Below, in pieces: positions 1-8,986 of a stretch of 64,000 nucleotides of DNA. The translations under genes were made by a program, and so were the position numbers. Origin of the DNA: Fibrella rubiginis (GTDB taxonomy: Bacteria > Bacteroidota > Bacteroidia > Cytophagales > Spirosomataceae); the NCBI RefSeq assembly GCF_017353185.1, contig NZ_JAFMYV010000002.1:248001-312000 (forward strand). Direction: 5' to 3'. Position 1 is the stretch's first letter, and every line of letters starts with the position of its first letter. The notes beneath the pieces were generated by a model. That model saw only the letters and a list, made by a program, of their open reading frames with translations, was not told the origin of the DNA and did not search any database.

Positions 1-21
1 GCTATCTTCCTGAACACGCCC

Positions 22-996
22 ATGCCATCGCCGTTTATCCGTACCGTACTGGGTGACATACCCGCCAGTCAGGCAGGCATCACCTATGCTCATGAGCACC
101 TGATCATCGAGGCTAGTTTCCCCACGCAGGCCAACCCCGATTTTCTGCTCAACGATGTCGACAAGGTATCGGAAGAACTGGCGCGGGTGTATGGGGCCGG
201 GGGCCGCACCATGGTCGACACGATGCCCGCCAATTGTGGCCGCAACGTGTTGAAACTGGCCGAGGTGTCGCGCCGGACGGGCATCCAGATCATTGCCCCA
301 ACGGGTATTCACCTGGAGCAGTATTACCCGGTGTCGCACTGGCGGTATCAGTACACCGAAGATCAGCTTACCCGCCTCTTTATCGCCGACGTGACGGAGG
401 GTATCGACCGCTACGACTACAACGGCCCCCTGATTGACCGCACACCGCACCGGGCCGGCCTGATCAAACTCGCCACCGGCGACGAGGCCATTACGCCCCA
501 CCAGGAGTTGATTTTTCGGGCGGTGGTAAATACCCACCGGGCCACGGGCGTTCCCATCCTGACCCATACCAACGCCGGTAAACACGCTCTGGCTCAGGCC
601 GAACGCTTTGCCCGGCTCGGTGCCGACCTGCGCCACGTGGTGCTCTCCCACCTGGACCGGTGCCCGGACGAGGCCTACCACCGGGCTGTGCTGGCTACGG
701 GGGTGCGGGCCGAATTCGACAGCGCCTTCCGCTGGCTGCCCGGACAGGAAAACACCACCTACCGGCTACTCGAGGCCCTGCTGCCCGATTTTCCGGATCA
801 GCTGACCGTGGGTATGGACGCCGCCCGCAATACCTACTGGCGGTCCTACGGTGGGCAGCCCGGTCTGACCTACCTGCTAACCACGTTCCGCGACGAACTC
901 ACGCGCCGGGGGCTAGGCGGCTACTGGAACCAGATTATGGTGACTAATCCCACCGCCCTCTACAGCTTCGGCGTGGTTAATCCGGTACGTAACTGA
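22..996 (+). CDS. Phosphotriesterase-family metal-dependent hydrolase
   Basis: 324 residues, the usual length for this amidohydrolase-superfamily family. Binuclear-metal ligands are visible: AHEHL near residue 23 (HxH motif), the lysine of GLIKLAT near 148, THTN and SHLD for the two later histidines, and VGMDAARN for the final aspartate. Family members hydrolyse phosphotriesters, lactones or other esters, so the substrate cannot be read from sequence. There is no signal peptide, so it is probably cytoplasmic. The ATG lies close to the window edge and the HEH motif sits where expected, so the gene looks complete. It is followed by a universal stress protein about 100 bases downstream on the same strand; no functional link is evident. 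Confidence 0.85.
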   Translation: MPSPFIRTVLGDIPASQAGITYAHEHLIIEASFPTQANPDFLLNDVDKVSEELARVYGAGGRTMVDTMPANCGRNVLKLAEVSRRTGIQIIAPTGIHLEQYYPVSHWRYQYTEDQLTRLFIADVTEGIDRYDYNGPLIDRTPHRAGLIKLATGDEAITPHQELIFRAVVNTHRATGVPILTHTNAGKHALAQAERFARLGADLRHVVLSHLDRCPDEAYHRAVLATGVRAEFDSAFRWLPGQENTTYRLLEALLPDFPDQLTVGMDAARNTYWRSYGGQPGLTYLLTTFRDELTRRGLGGYWNQIMVTNPTALYSFGVVNPVRN

Positions 997-1096
997 TGCT
1001 GGCCTGTTGAGCAGGATCAGCTACGTATCTGACCTGTCTCATCGGCTGGTTGGGAGGCAGCCGATTGATTTGTGGCTAGATAAATCAGCACAAATC

Positions 1097-1924
1097 ATGA
1101 AAACTATCCTGGTTCCGACCGATCTTAGTCCGTTGACAGTCAATGCGTTAGCTGTTACTGTTACGCTGGCGCGTCCCATGGGTGCCAACATTATACTGCT
1201 GCATTCAGTGGCTTACCCCATGCCGATGCCCGCCTACGCTGAAGCCTTCAGCAGTACCGTCGACTACACGATGAATACCTACGCAGACATTGAGCAGGAT
1301 GCCCGTGACACCCTCAACCAACTGGCCAACAACCCGGCCTACGCCGACGTAACGATCCGTCCTGTGTTACTGACCAACGGACATGGGGTAGTCGACAACG
1401 TGACCGACCAACCTGCCGACCTGATTGTGATGGCTTCTGAAGGAGCATCGGGCCTGAACGAATGGCTGGTGGGGTCTAATGCCGAGGCTATTGTGCGCTA
1501 CGCCCATTGCCCGGTGCTGGTGATTAAAAAGCCCGTGCCTCACTTTCAGCCCCGCAATATTGTTTGCGCCATCGACGTCGACGAGCGGCTGAACACCATG
1601 CATCCTTACCCTTTTCAACTGGGCGAACAGGGTTTAAACCAGTTTCTCTACGTGATGACGCCCACCGACAACCGCGACCCTGCCGGCATTCGCGACTGGG
1701 TAGATGCGTTTGCGCTGCGTAAAGGCATTTCGCGCTTCAGCTTTGTCATACGCCCCGCCAAAACCGTTCCGGAAGGCATCATCAACCACGCTAGAGAAGT
1801 GGGCGCCGACCTGATTGTTCTCTACACCCACGGCCATACCGGCCTGCGCCATTTGCTAACCGGCAGCGTAGCCGAAGACGTAGTCAACCACGCCGACGTA
1901 CCCGTACTGATCATGCGGGCGTAA
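1097..1924 (+). CDS. Universal stress protein, tandem UspA domains
   Basis: About 275 residues with two Usp repeats. The first opens with MKTILVPTDLS and ends with a nucleotide-loop-like stretch (MASEGASGLNEWLVGS) followed by CPVLVIK. The second, diverged repeat ends with GHTGLRHLLTGSVAEDVV and VPVLIMRA, the classical G-2x-G-9x-G(S/T) ATP-binding motif. A TTG at 1007 would add 30 residues, but the ATG at 1097 puts the conserved beta strand at the N-terminus and is preferred. Tandem Usp proteins are common in Bacteroidetes and are linked to survival under stress; the exact role here is unknown. Confidence 0.88.
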   Translation: MKTILVPTDLSPLTVNALAVTVTLARPMGANIILLHSVAYPMPMPAYAEAFSSTVDYTMNTYADIEQDARDTLNQLANNPAYADVTIRPVLLTNGHGVVDNVTDQPADLIVMASEGASGLNEWLVGSNAEAIVRYAHCPVLVIKKPVPHFQPRNIVCAIDVDERLNTMHPYPFQLGEQGLNQFLYVMTPTDNRDPAGIRDWVDAFALRKGISRFSFVIRPAKTVPEGIINHAREVGADLIVLYTHGHTGLRHLLTGSVAEDVVNHADVPVLIMRA

Positions 1925-1947
1925 GAATCAGCGGAGGCCTACGAGCA

Positions 1948-3069
1948 TCAATACAAGTCATGAACGTTGTAGTCGATGTCGGTGATTTCCCATTGGTAGT
2001 AAGTAAAGTCGCCGGTGGGAAGTTGCCAGGTGACGTCGCCTTTCACGGGGATCGTGACGCCGTGGAGGGTTTTCCAGGCGTGTGACGGGATGTACCACTG
2101 TTGCAGCGTACCCTTGTTGCCCCCACCCATGTAGCGCAGAGCCGATACACTTACCAGCCGGTGTTGCGCATCGAAGGCAAACGTGGCCCTGGCCGTCACA
2201 CCTTTGTAGGTCATGGTAGCCTGGGCGTGCGTGTCGTCAATGGGTTGCCAGGCGATGTAGGGGCTGAGCGCCGCCGCCGGAAACCAGCAGATTTCGCCCA
2301 GGTAGCGCAGTAACGTACCCTGATCGGTTTTAGCATCGGCGGCATCTACCACCGGCACCACCGACAGGGCTTTGATGAGCATGTTGCCCCGGCCGTCTAC
2401 GTACTTGTCGCGGCCCGCCAGGGGGAGAAATCGCATCATCCGCACGTCGGCTTTCCAGACAAACCCCGGCCTGTCGACGCTGAAATATTGTTCGGCGGAG
2501 GTGGGCATCCAGTTGCCGTTGGGGCTGGTGCGCATGAGGCCCCGCTGCCGAAGCCGCACCGTATGGATACGCTCATGGCCCACCACGCCGCTCGCCGTCA
2601 GCCACTGCTGAACGGGCGTGGGTAAGCCTGTCAGCATTTTTTCGGTAACAACTTCCTGCCTGACAGCTGGTTGGGCTAATACCTCGCGTGCTTCCTCATC
2701 GGTAGTCTGGTCGAAATGGGTGCGTGCGTAGGTCAGGCCCAGCACCGTGGCAATGAACACATTAACCAGCGTGCCTGCTTTGGCGTCGGGCCAGTAGATA
2801 ATGATGAGCACCTGCGAGAGGCTTACGCTGCAGGCCGTAACGGCCAGCCAGCCCTCATGCCGGAGCAGGTAGCCCACCAGGGCCAGCAGGAAACCCAGGC
2901 AGGTGACCAGCCAGAGGCGCGTCAGCAGAGTGCCTACGTCGGCCGATATGGGAATGAGCGTTTTGCCCGTCATCGGCGTGGTGACCGTTAGGTGCCACTG
3001 GCTCACGAAGCCCATCAGGTGAATAAGGCCGTGGGTGAGCAGCAGAAAAGCAAACAGGTAGCGAAACAT
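1948..3069 (-). CDS. DUF6544-like membrane protein
   Basis: 373 residues. The N-terminal 110 or so contain four hydrophobic segments beginning MFRYLFAFLLLTHGLIHLMG. The rest is soluble, with the run LTGLPTPVQQWLTASGVVG, then RQRGLMRTSPNGNWMPTSAEQYF and a beta-rich region ending in YQWEITDIDYNV. This resembles the DUF6544 (formerly DUF6920) family of unknown function. It converges with the Usp gene, with about 23 bases between the two stop codons. No partner gene is obvious. Confidence 0.6.
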   Translation of the reverse strand: MFRYLFAFLLLTHGLIHLMGFVSQWHLTVTTPMTGKTLIPISADVGTLLTRLWLVTCLGFLLALVGYLLRHEGWLAVTACSVSLSQVLIIIYWPDAKAGTLVNVFIATVLGLTYARTHFDQTTDEEAREVLAQPAVRQEVVTEKMLTGLPTPVQQWLTASGVVGHERIHTVRLRQRGLMRTSPNGNWMPTSAEQYFSVDRPGFVWKADVRMMRFLPLAGRDKYVDGRGNMLIKALSVVPVVDAADAKTDQGTLLRYLGEICWFPAAALSPYIAWQPIDDTHAQATMTYKGVTARATFAFDAQHRLVSVSALRYMGGGNKGTLQQWYIPSHAWKTLHGVTIPVKGDVTWQLPTGDFTYYQWEITDIDYNVHDLY

Positions 3070-3187
3070 AGGGGTAGTTGGTTTAGCCAGGCAGCCATTT
3101 GCTAACGAAAGGGGATGCAGGACAACGGCAAACGGCGCTACTGACCTTAAAGTTGAGGTTTGGTGCTTTACCCTTCCATGAGGCTGC

Positions 3188-3718
3188 TCATCCCACAGGT
3201 TGACCAGCCTCAGTCTGCCGGTGCAGGGTCCGTTGCTTACTTACGATCATCTGATAGCGGCCTCGGCTGGCGAACGTGGACACAAGGTCGAAACTGAGCA
3301 GGACCATACCCTGTAAACAGATGGCTTCACCAAAACCCAGCCGCAGAGCCCGATGGGTAGCTGCTCCTGTTGCTGACATACATAGCCACAGCCCAGTTAT
3401 GATATAGAGCAGGTCCAGCCCTAGATTGACCGCCAGGAACCGGCGAAATTCGCGCTCCTTTTTGGCCGTTACCCGCACTGAGAGAGCAGGAGAGAGTTGG
3501 TTTGCCTTGTACAGACACCATCCGGATATCAGCAGGTTGATGCTTCCCCAGGCAGCGTGCATGTGGACGAAGTGGTGCCACTGCCCGTTGGTAAACTGCA
3601 TGGCAACGCCCCCCACCACCAGGCTCAGGATGGCCCAACTGGCGTAGCAGAGCGCGTGCGTCAACTGATGCCTGCGCAGGGGCAGCGACAAACGTTTGTA
3701 GTCAGGGTATGTTCTCAT
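3188..3718 (-). CDS. Small integral membrane protein, DUF6992-like
   Basis: 176 residues with four predicted membrane segments: one starting near CYASWAILSLVVGGVAM, one with HMHAAWGSINLLISGWCL, one with LGLDLLYIITGLWLC and one with GMVLLSFDLVSTF. Histidines cluster between the first two helices (WHHFVHMHAAWG), which could bind a cofactor or metal, though no family function is known to me. It stands alone between the DUF6544-like gene and a response regulator, both also on the minus strand. Confidence 0.55.
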   Translation of the reverse strand: MRTYPDYKRLSLPLRRHQLTHALCYASWAILSLVVGGVAMQFTNGQWHHFVHMHAAWGSINLLISGWCLYKANQLSPALSVRVTAKKEREFRRFLAVNLGLDLLYIITGLWLCMSATGAATHRALRLGFGEAICLQGMVLLSFDLVSTFASRGRYQMIVSKQRTLHRQTEAGQPVG

Positions 3719-3824
3719 GCCTGCAACGTGAGCTGGTTAGCAACCGCAAAGTTGCTGGTAGCCATGCACGTGCAGGCTGCTTCTGGTCAGCTATTGAGCT
3801 GATTTGCAACAGCTGGGCGGGGCT

Positions 3825-4229
3825 TCACTTGGCAATTGTATCCGCACCACGGCATGCCTGAGCAGGCATGGGCAGGTGTCGGCAGATACAATTGAGCAGA
3901 TCAGCCTCCGTAAAGGGTTTTGTCAGGTAACCCGTGGCCCCCATAGCGAAGCCTTTCTCCTGATCAGCTGGTTCGGTTTTAGCCGAAAAAAAATAGAACG
4001 GCAACTGCTTAAATCGCCCGTCGGCCCGGATGGTCCGCAGCACGTCATACCCACTGATGCCGGGCATCTGTACGTCGCAGAAAACCAGATCGGGCTGTTT
4101 GTTGCAAATGGCCGTAAGGCCATGTTGCCCGTCATCGGCCAGGGCGGTTTCAAACCCCAGAATGGCTAATAGCTCAACCGTGTTGTCGCCAATAGCTTCG
4201 TCGTCTTCAATAACCAGGATCGTTTTCAT
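3825..4229 (-). CDS. CheY-like single-domain response regulator
   Basis: About 134 residues, a receiver domain only. The acidic pair is in VIEDDEA, the phospho-acceptor Asp in FCDVQMPG, the Thr/Ser switch in FFSAK and the Lys in LTKPF. No output domain follows; the tail is LLNCICRHLPMPAQ. The longer frame to 4319 adds a non-conserved N-terminus, so ATG at 4229 is used. It lies downstream of the PEP synthase gene and is separated from it by a perfect 37-bp hairpin, so it is probably transcribed separately. The cognate kinase is not adjacent. Confidence 0.85.
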   Translation of the reverse strand: MKTILVIEDDEAIGDNTVELLAILGFETALADDGQHGLTAICNKQPDLVFCDVQMPGISGYDVLRTIRADGRFKQLPFYFFSAKTEPADQEKGFAMGATGYLTKPFTEADLLNCICRHLPMPAQACRGADTIAK

Positions 4230-4438
4230 AACACGGCAGGGTATATGGATGAACAGGCAATATGACCAACCCGGATGGGCAACGCCTAGTGAATATAAGC
4301 AACCTGCAAGTGCCCGCAACCAATTGCCTGCGTTAAAATTAGGTTGCTATAAACATGGCCAGGGAAAATGTACTTACTTAGTTACGAGGCAGTTTACTTA
4401 ACTCGGCAGAGAAAGTCGCCGTGGGCAAGGAAATAGCC

Positions 4439-4517
4439 ACAAACAGAAGACGCCAACGCCCTGGGGCAGAATTGTATTGCACAATTCTGCCCCAGGGCGT
4501 TGGCGTCTTCTGTTTGT
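4439..4517. repeat. Perfect 37-bp inverted repeat with 5-base loop
   Basis: Left arm 4439-4475, loop ATTGC at 4476-4480, right arm 4481-4517, with no mismatch over 37 base pairs. It starts seven bases beyond the stop codon of the PEP synthase gene and precedes the response regulator gene. It lacks a T-tract in the direction of the upstream gene, so it is not a standard terminator. It is far longer than the other terminator-like stems in the window, which are mostly 8-20 bp. Confidence 0.95.
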
Positions 4518-4523
4518 AACTTC

Positions 4524-6923
4524 TTAAAAACCGGCTACGTGTTCAGTCAGGTGTTCTTCGGCCTGCCCAACAGCCGCTACGCCCCGCAAAAACGCATCGG
4601 GGTTGAACGACAGACTGTTGATACCCGCCTTTACCAGAAATTCGGCAAAGGCCGGGTTGTCGCTGGGGCCTTGTCCGCAGATGCCCACGGGCGTACCCGT
4701 CAGGTGAGCCGAAGTCAGCAGCATGGCGATCAGGTCGCGCACGGCGGGGTCATTCTCGCTAAACAGCCCCTGCACCGTCGACGAGTCGCGGTCCACGCCG
4801 AGGGTGAGCTGGGTGAGGTCGTTTGAGCCGATGGAGAAGCCATCGAATAACTGGGCAAAGTCGTGCGCCTGAAGGACATTGCTGGGGATTTCGGCCATAA
4901 CATACACTTCCAGGCCGTTTTCGTGCTGTCGAAGTCCAAATTTTGCCATCTGCTTCAACACCTGCCGCCCTTCGCCCACGGTGCGGCAGAAAGGGATCAT
5001 CAGCTTCACGTTGGTCAGGCCCAGGTCATTACGTACCCGACGCATGGCCTCGCACTCGAGCCGGAACCCCTCGGCATACCGGTCGTCGTAATAGCGGCTC
5101 GCCCCGCGCCAGCCCAGCATGGGGTTTTCTTCAGTAGGTTCAAAAGCCTTGCCCCCCAGCAGATTAGCGTACTCGTTGGTTTTAAAATCGGAGAACCGCA
5201 CAACCACGGGCCGGGGATAAAACGCGGCCGCCACCAGGGCTACCGACTGCGCCAGCTTGTCGACGAAGTAGGCTTTCTTGTCGGCATAGCCGTGGGTACG
5301 TTCATAGATCTGCCATACCGCGTCCGGGTCGGGCAGGTTGGGGTAGTTGATCAGGGCCATGGGGTGAATGCCAATGTCGTTGCTGATGCTGAATTCCATT
5401 CGGAACAACCCTACACCCTGACAGGGTAGCTGACTCAGCCGCAGGGCCTGTGCCGGGTCGGCCAGGATAAGCATACAGGGCGTGTGGGGCGCAGGCAGGT
5501 GAGCCAGATCGGTTTGCCGTTCGGTCCAGGCTAACGTACCGGCATATACGACACCCTGCTGACCGTCTACGCAGCTGACGGTGAGGTGGTGGCCCTCGTG
5601 AATGACCTGGGTGGCGGTGTTGGTGCCCACCACGGCCAGGGCACCAATTTCGCGGGCCACAATGGCGGCATGGCTGGTGCGCCCACCCCGGTTAGTCACA
5701 ATGGCCGACACCCGTTTCAGGATCGGGTCCCAGTCGGGCGTCGTGATGTCGGTAATCAGGATATCGGTTGGACACAGATCAGCGGGTACGTCCTGGGGGG
5801 AGTTGACCACGCGGGCCGTGCCCGTCACGATGCGGTGGCCGATGCCGTTGCCCTGGCACAACACCGTGCCGGGCTGGGTTAGCTGGTAGTCCGTAATCGT
5901 TGTTAAGGTGCTGTCGGCCAGCGTGGTAACGGGGCGGGCCTGCACAATATACATCTCGCCGTCGAGGCCATCTTTAGCCCATTCAATATCCATGGGCTGG
6001 CCGTAGTGCCGTTCAATCAGCTGCGCCCAGCCGGCTAGCTGGTTTACTTCCTTATCACTCAGCACCAGTTGATGGCGCCGTTCCACCAGCGTGGGAATGT
6101 TCAGGGTGTGGTGTTCGCCGGGCGTATCGGCGTAGATCATCGTCATCGATTTGTCGCCCACTTTCCGGGTCAGCACGGCGTTGAGCAGGCCGATGGATGG
6201 TTTGAAAACATAATATTCGTCGGGATTGACGGTACCCAACACCACGTTTTCGCCCAGGCCCCAACTGCCCGTGATGAGCATGACCTGATCGTGGCCCGTA
6301 TCAGGGTCGACGGTAAAGCACACGCCCGACGAGGCCAGGTCTGACCGCACCATGCGCTGCACCCCCACCGACAGGGCTACCTTCAGGTGGTCGAAGCCGT
6401 GGTCGTTGCGGTATTTGATGGCGCGGTCGGTAAACAGCGAGGCGTAGCAGGCCCGGCAGGCCCACAGCAGTTCGTCGTCGGTGCGCACGTTCAGAAACGA
6501 TTCGTGCTGTCCGGCAAAGCTGGCGGTGGCTAAGTCTTCGGCGGTGGCACTGCTGCGCACGGCCACCTGAATGGCTTTGGAACTCTGTTTGCGCAACGCC
6601 CGAAAGGCTTTTTTGATGGCCGTCGCCACCGCAGCAGGCAGCGATGCCTGCCCAAACAGTGCCCGGATGGCCGTGCCCGTTTCGGCCAGATTAGCGTAGG
6701 TGGTGGTATTGAGGTTAGCCAGGAGTTGCCGGAGGGGCGCTTCCAGTTGGTTTTCCTGCAGAAACGCGCGGTAGGCGGCTGTGGTCAGCGCGAAGCCGTC
6801 GGGCACCTGAACGCCCTGCTCATCCAGGGCGCTGACCATCTCGCCGAGCGAGGCGTTTTTGCCGCCTACCTGACGGACCATCTGGTTGGTAATCTGATGA
6901 AAAGGCAGTACGAAGGGGTCCAT
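4524..6923 (-). CDS. ppsA: Phosphoenolpyruvate synthase
   Basis: 799 residues, the usual size. It converts pyruvate, ATP and water to PEP, AMP and phosphate for gluconeogenesis. The N-terminal ATP-grasp domain shows VGGKNASLGEM and AVRSSATAEDLATASFAGQ; the central phosphohistidine swivelling domain has GGRTSHAAIVAREIG with the catalytic His; the C-terminal PEP-binding TIM barrel contains NPMLGWRGASRY, GFSIGSNDLTQL and GICGQGPSD, including the catalytic Cys region. Start MDPFVLPF is the only sensible ATG. It appears to be a single-gene unit. No pyrophosphorylase-type regulatory protein lies next to it. Confidence 0.96.
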   Translation of the reverse strand: MDPFVLPFHQITNQMVRQVGGKNASLGEMVSALDEQGVQVPDGFALTTAAYRAFLQENQLEAPLRQLLANLNTTTYANLAETGTAIRALFGQASLPAAVATAIKKAFRALRKQSSKAIQVAVRSSATAEDLATASFAGQHESFLNVRTDDELLWACRACYASLFTDRAIKYRNDHGFDHLKVALSVGVQRMVRSDLASSGVCFTVDPDTGHDQVMLITGSWGLGENVVLGTVNPDEYYVFKPSIGLLNAVLTRKVGDKSMTMIYADTPGEHHTLNIPTLVERRHQLVLSDKEVNQLAGWAQLIERHYGQPMDIEWAKDGLDGEMYIVQARPVTTLADSTLTTITDYQLTQPGTVLCQGNGIGHRIVTGTARVVNSPQDVPADLCPTDILITDITTPDWDPILKRVSAIVTNRGGRTSHAAIVAREIGALAVVGTNTATQVIHEGHHLTVSCVDGQQGVVYAGTLAWTERQTDLAHLPAPHTPCMLILADPAQALRLSQLPCQGVGLFRMEFSISNDIGIHPMALINYPNLPDPDAVWQIYERTHGYADKKAYFVDKLAQSVALVAAAFYPRPVVVRFSDFKTNEYANLLGGKAFEPTEENPMLGWRGASRYYDDRYAEGFRLECEAMRRVRNDLGLTNVKLMIPFCRTVGEGRQVLKQMAKFGLRQHENGLEVYVMAEIPSNVLQAHDFAQLFDGFSIGSNDLTQLTLGVDRDSSTVQGLFSENDPAVRDLIAMLLTSAHLTGTPVGICGQGPSDNPAFAEFLVKAGINSLSFNPDAFLRGVAAVGQAEEHLTEHVAGF

Positions 6924-7036
6924 GACAACGTCTGTTTAGGGGGTTGATACAGGCCCAAAAATAGAGTCGACCCTCACCCGGCATCGTGAGCGTTGTTAGG
7001 GGACCGGCTGAGTTTTGTCAGTCAGCCCGGCGGTGC

Positions 7037-7873
7037 TTATGCCGCCAGTTTGACCGAGGTCATGGTTAGCGAACCGGCCACGGCTTTGTCGTTGAAAAAA
7101 GATACGTTATCGGCAGGGCCCTGCAAGCCCAGCGTATACATCAGCGGCAGGTAGTGCTCCGGCGTGGGTATAGCCAGCAGGGCGTCTTTCCCCAGCGTGC
7201 TGTAGTTGATGAGCGGTTTGTGATCGCCCGATTCAATCAGCGTTTTAAACGTGTTGTTTATGGTCACGGCCCAGTCGTAGCCGTAGTCTGTATCGTTCAG
7301 CCGGTCCCAGGCGGCCATCCACAGGTTGTGCACCATGTTGCCGCTACCCATTATGAGTACCCCCTTTTTCCGCAAGGCGTAGAGTTCACGGGCCAGGTCG
7401 TAATGGTACTGCGGGCCTTTGGTATAGTCGATGCTGAGTTGCAGCACCGGAATGCTGGCGGTGGGGTACATGTGCCGCACGATGGTCCAGGTGCCGTGGT
7501 CAAGTCCCCAGTCGTGGTCCAGCTCAACATGCGCCGAGTGAATCAGTTGCGTGGTTTTCAGCGCCAGCGCGGGCTGACCGGGGGCGGGGTACTGCACCTC
7601 GAACAGGGCGGGCGGGAAGCCACCGAAATCGTGAATGGTTTTGGGGAAATCCATCGCCGTAATGCGTGTTCCCCGCGTAAACCAGTGGGCCGACACCACC
7701 AGCACGGCAGCTGGAACGGGAATTTCACCCGCCAGTTTGGTCCATCGGCGGCTAAATTCGGTATCCTCAATGCCGTTCATGGGCGAACCGTGACCAACGA
7801 ACAGCACCGGCATCAGTTGATCCTGCACGGGCAGGCCGTCGGTGAAGGTTTTGAAGGCAGCTAAGGTTGTCAT
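7037..7873 (-). CDS. ygiD: 4,5-DOPA dioxygenase extradiol, YgiD family
   Basis: 278 residues of the LigB-like class III extradiol dioxygenase superfamily. The metal ligands and active-site residues are in VLFVGHGSPMN near residue 25, SAHWFTRG near 62, and LDHDWGLDHGTW near 120; GSGNMVHNL lies further on. Family enzymes open the DOPA ring; E. coli YgiD is the bacterial reference. It is preceded 11 bases upstream by the DoxX fusion gene on the same strand, so co-transcription is likely, and the run begins with a Crp-type regulator. That suggests a role in handling aromatic or quinone-like compounds, which is inference. Confidence 0.9.
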   Translation of the reverse strand: MTTLAAFKTFTDGLPVQDQLMPVLFVGHGSPMNGIEDTEFSRRWTKLAGEIPVPAAVLVVSAHWFTRGTRITAMDFPKTIHDFGGFPPALFEVQYPAPGQPALALKTTQLIHSAHVELDHDWGLDHGTWTIVRHMYPTASIPVLQLSIDYTKGPQYHYDLARELYALRKKGVLIMGSGNMVHNLWMAAWDRLNDTDYGYDWAVTINNTFKTLIESGDHKPLINYSTLGKDALLAIPTPEHYLPLMYTLGLQGPADNVSFFNDKAVAGSLTMTSVKLAA

Positions 7874-7884
7874 GTTTTGGCCTT

Positions 7885-8946
7885 TTAGATACCTAGTTGC
7901 TTGTTGTAGCTCTGGTTATCCCAGAAAAGATGCTCTTCGGTCATTACCCCATTGGTCCACAACCCAACCGTTGCCATGGGTAGCCTGAAGGCTTTACCGG
8001 TGGGGGTAATGAATTTGCCGTTGTCAACAGGCATCGGTTTGGTGAATGTCCCTTCCATTACGCCTGTCACCACCGTGTAGTTGCCCGACCCAAAGGCAAT
8101 AGGATGTTGCTTAATGCGGGTGTCGGGGGCGAAAACAAACAGCTTTTTCAGGTCGTCGATGTGCACGTCGATGCCCTGCGCCATGTGGCCATCGGGCCAG
8201 TAAACTTTAATGTCTTTGGCGTGGCTTTCCCGCAGACGGTCCCATTTCTGGTTACTGAACACGTCGAAGTCCAGCACGTCAAAAGTTTTCAGGTGGCTGG
8301 CTATCGTGTCGTTCGATGCCACCAGTTGCAGGGCAACCTGCCGCAGGCTGTCGACGTTAGTCGATTCGCCGGCGGTTGTGGCTGCATGTTGCTGGCAGCT
8401 TGCCAACCCCAGCGTGGTCACGGCCAGGGCCACGGCCAGGGCCAGCATAAGTGCCCGAACAGGCGTTTTGGCGGTCTCCGTTGGCCGTTTGACGGTATCG
8501 GCCGTTTTGGTCAGCACCGCATCCACACTGGCTTTACCACCCCCGGCAATCAGCGCGACCAGGGCCAGGCCAAACAGCAGGATGAAGTATTCCAGCCCTT
8601 CGCCCTGGTTGGCCTGCATGTACCAGTTCATAAAAAAGCCATTGTGCAGGTGCGAGGTCAGCACCACGCCGAGGAAGTTGCCCAGGATGCCCAGTGCCGC
8701 AACGCGGGTGGCAGCACCAAAAATGAGCATCAGCGAACCGAAAAATTCAACCAGGATAACCAGCAGGGCCACGATCCAGGGCAAGCCTGCCGTACCGGTC
8801 ATAAAGCCCATCGTGCCCTCGAAGCCGTAGCCCCCAAACCAGCCCAGCAGTTTTTGTGCCCCGTGCGGAAAAACCACAATGCCTAAGGCCAGGCGGGCAA
8901 TCAGGGCCGTTGTGTTGGCCCCGTTGGTGGCGAATATCGTTTTCAT
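7885..8946 (-). CDS. DoxX membrane domain fused to SnoaL-like ester cyclase domain
   Basis: 353 residues in two parts. Residues 1-140 form a DoxX-like four-helix membrane module (PHGAQKLLGWFGGYG, VILVEFFGSLMLIFG). After a linker, a fifth hydrophobic segment near 165-185 ends in LGLASCQQ, which looks like an internal lipobox. Residues 215-353 are a SnoaL/NTF2-like domain (VYWPDGHMAQGIDVHIDDLK, MEGTFTKPM, EEHLFWDNQSYNKQLG). The two parts more often occur as separate proteins. The second part probably faces the periplasm. It lies between ygiD (11 bases) and the disrupted NADP-binding gene (about 40 bases). Confidence 0.8.
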   Translation of the reverse strand: MKTIFATNGANTTALIARLALGIVVFPHGAQKLLGWFGGYGFEGTMGFMTGTAGLPWIVALLVILVEFFGSLMLIFGAATRVAALGILGNFLGVVLTSHLHNGFFMNWYMQANQGEGLEYFILLFGLALVALIAGGGKASVDAVLTKTADTVKRPTETAKTPVRALMLALAVALAVTTLGLASCQQHAATTAGESTNVDSLRQVALQLVASNDTIASHLKTFDVLDFDVFSNQKWDRLRESHAKDIKVYWPDGHMAQGIDVHIDDLKKLFVFAPDTRIKQHPIAFGSGNYTVVTGVMEGTFTKPMPVDNGKFITPTGKAFRLPMATVGLWTNGVMTEEHLFWDNQSYNKQLGI

Positions 8947-8986
8947 GTTCTTGTGTGTTTCTTAGGGTTAAACTGTTTTGTGTCAA

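Noticed and set aside
8104..8886. 260-codon plus-strand frame opposite the DoxX fusion
   Set aside because: Antisense shadow, His/Gln-rich product without any motif.
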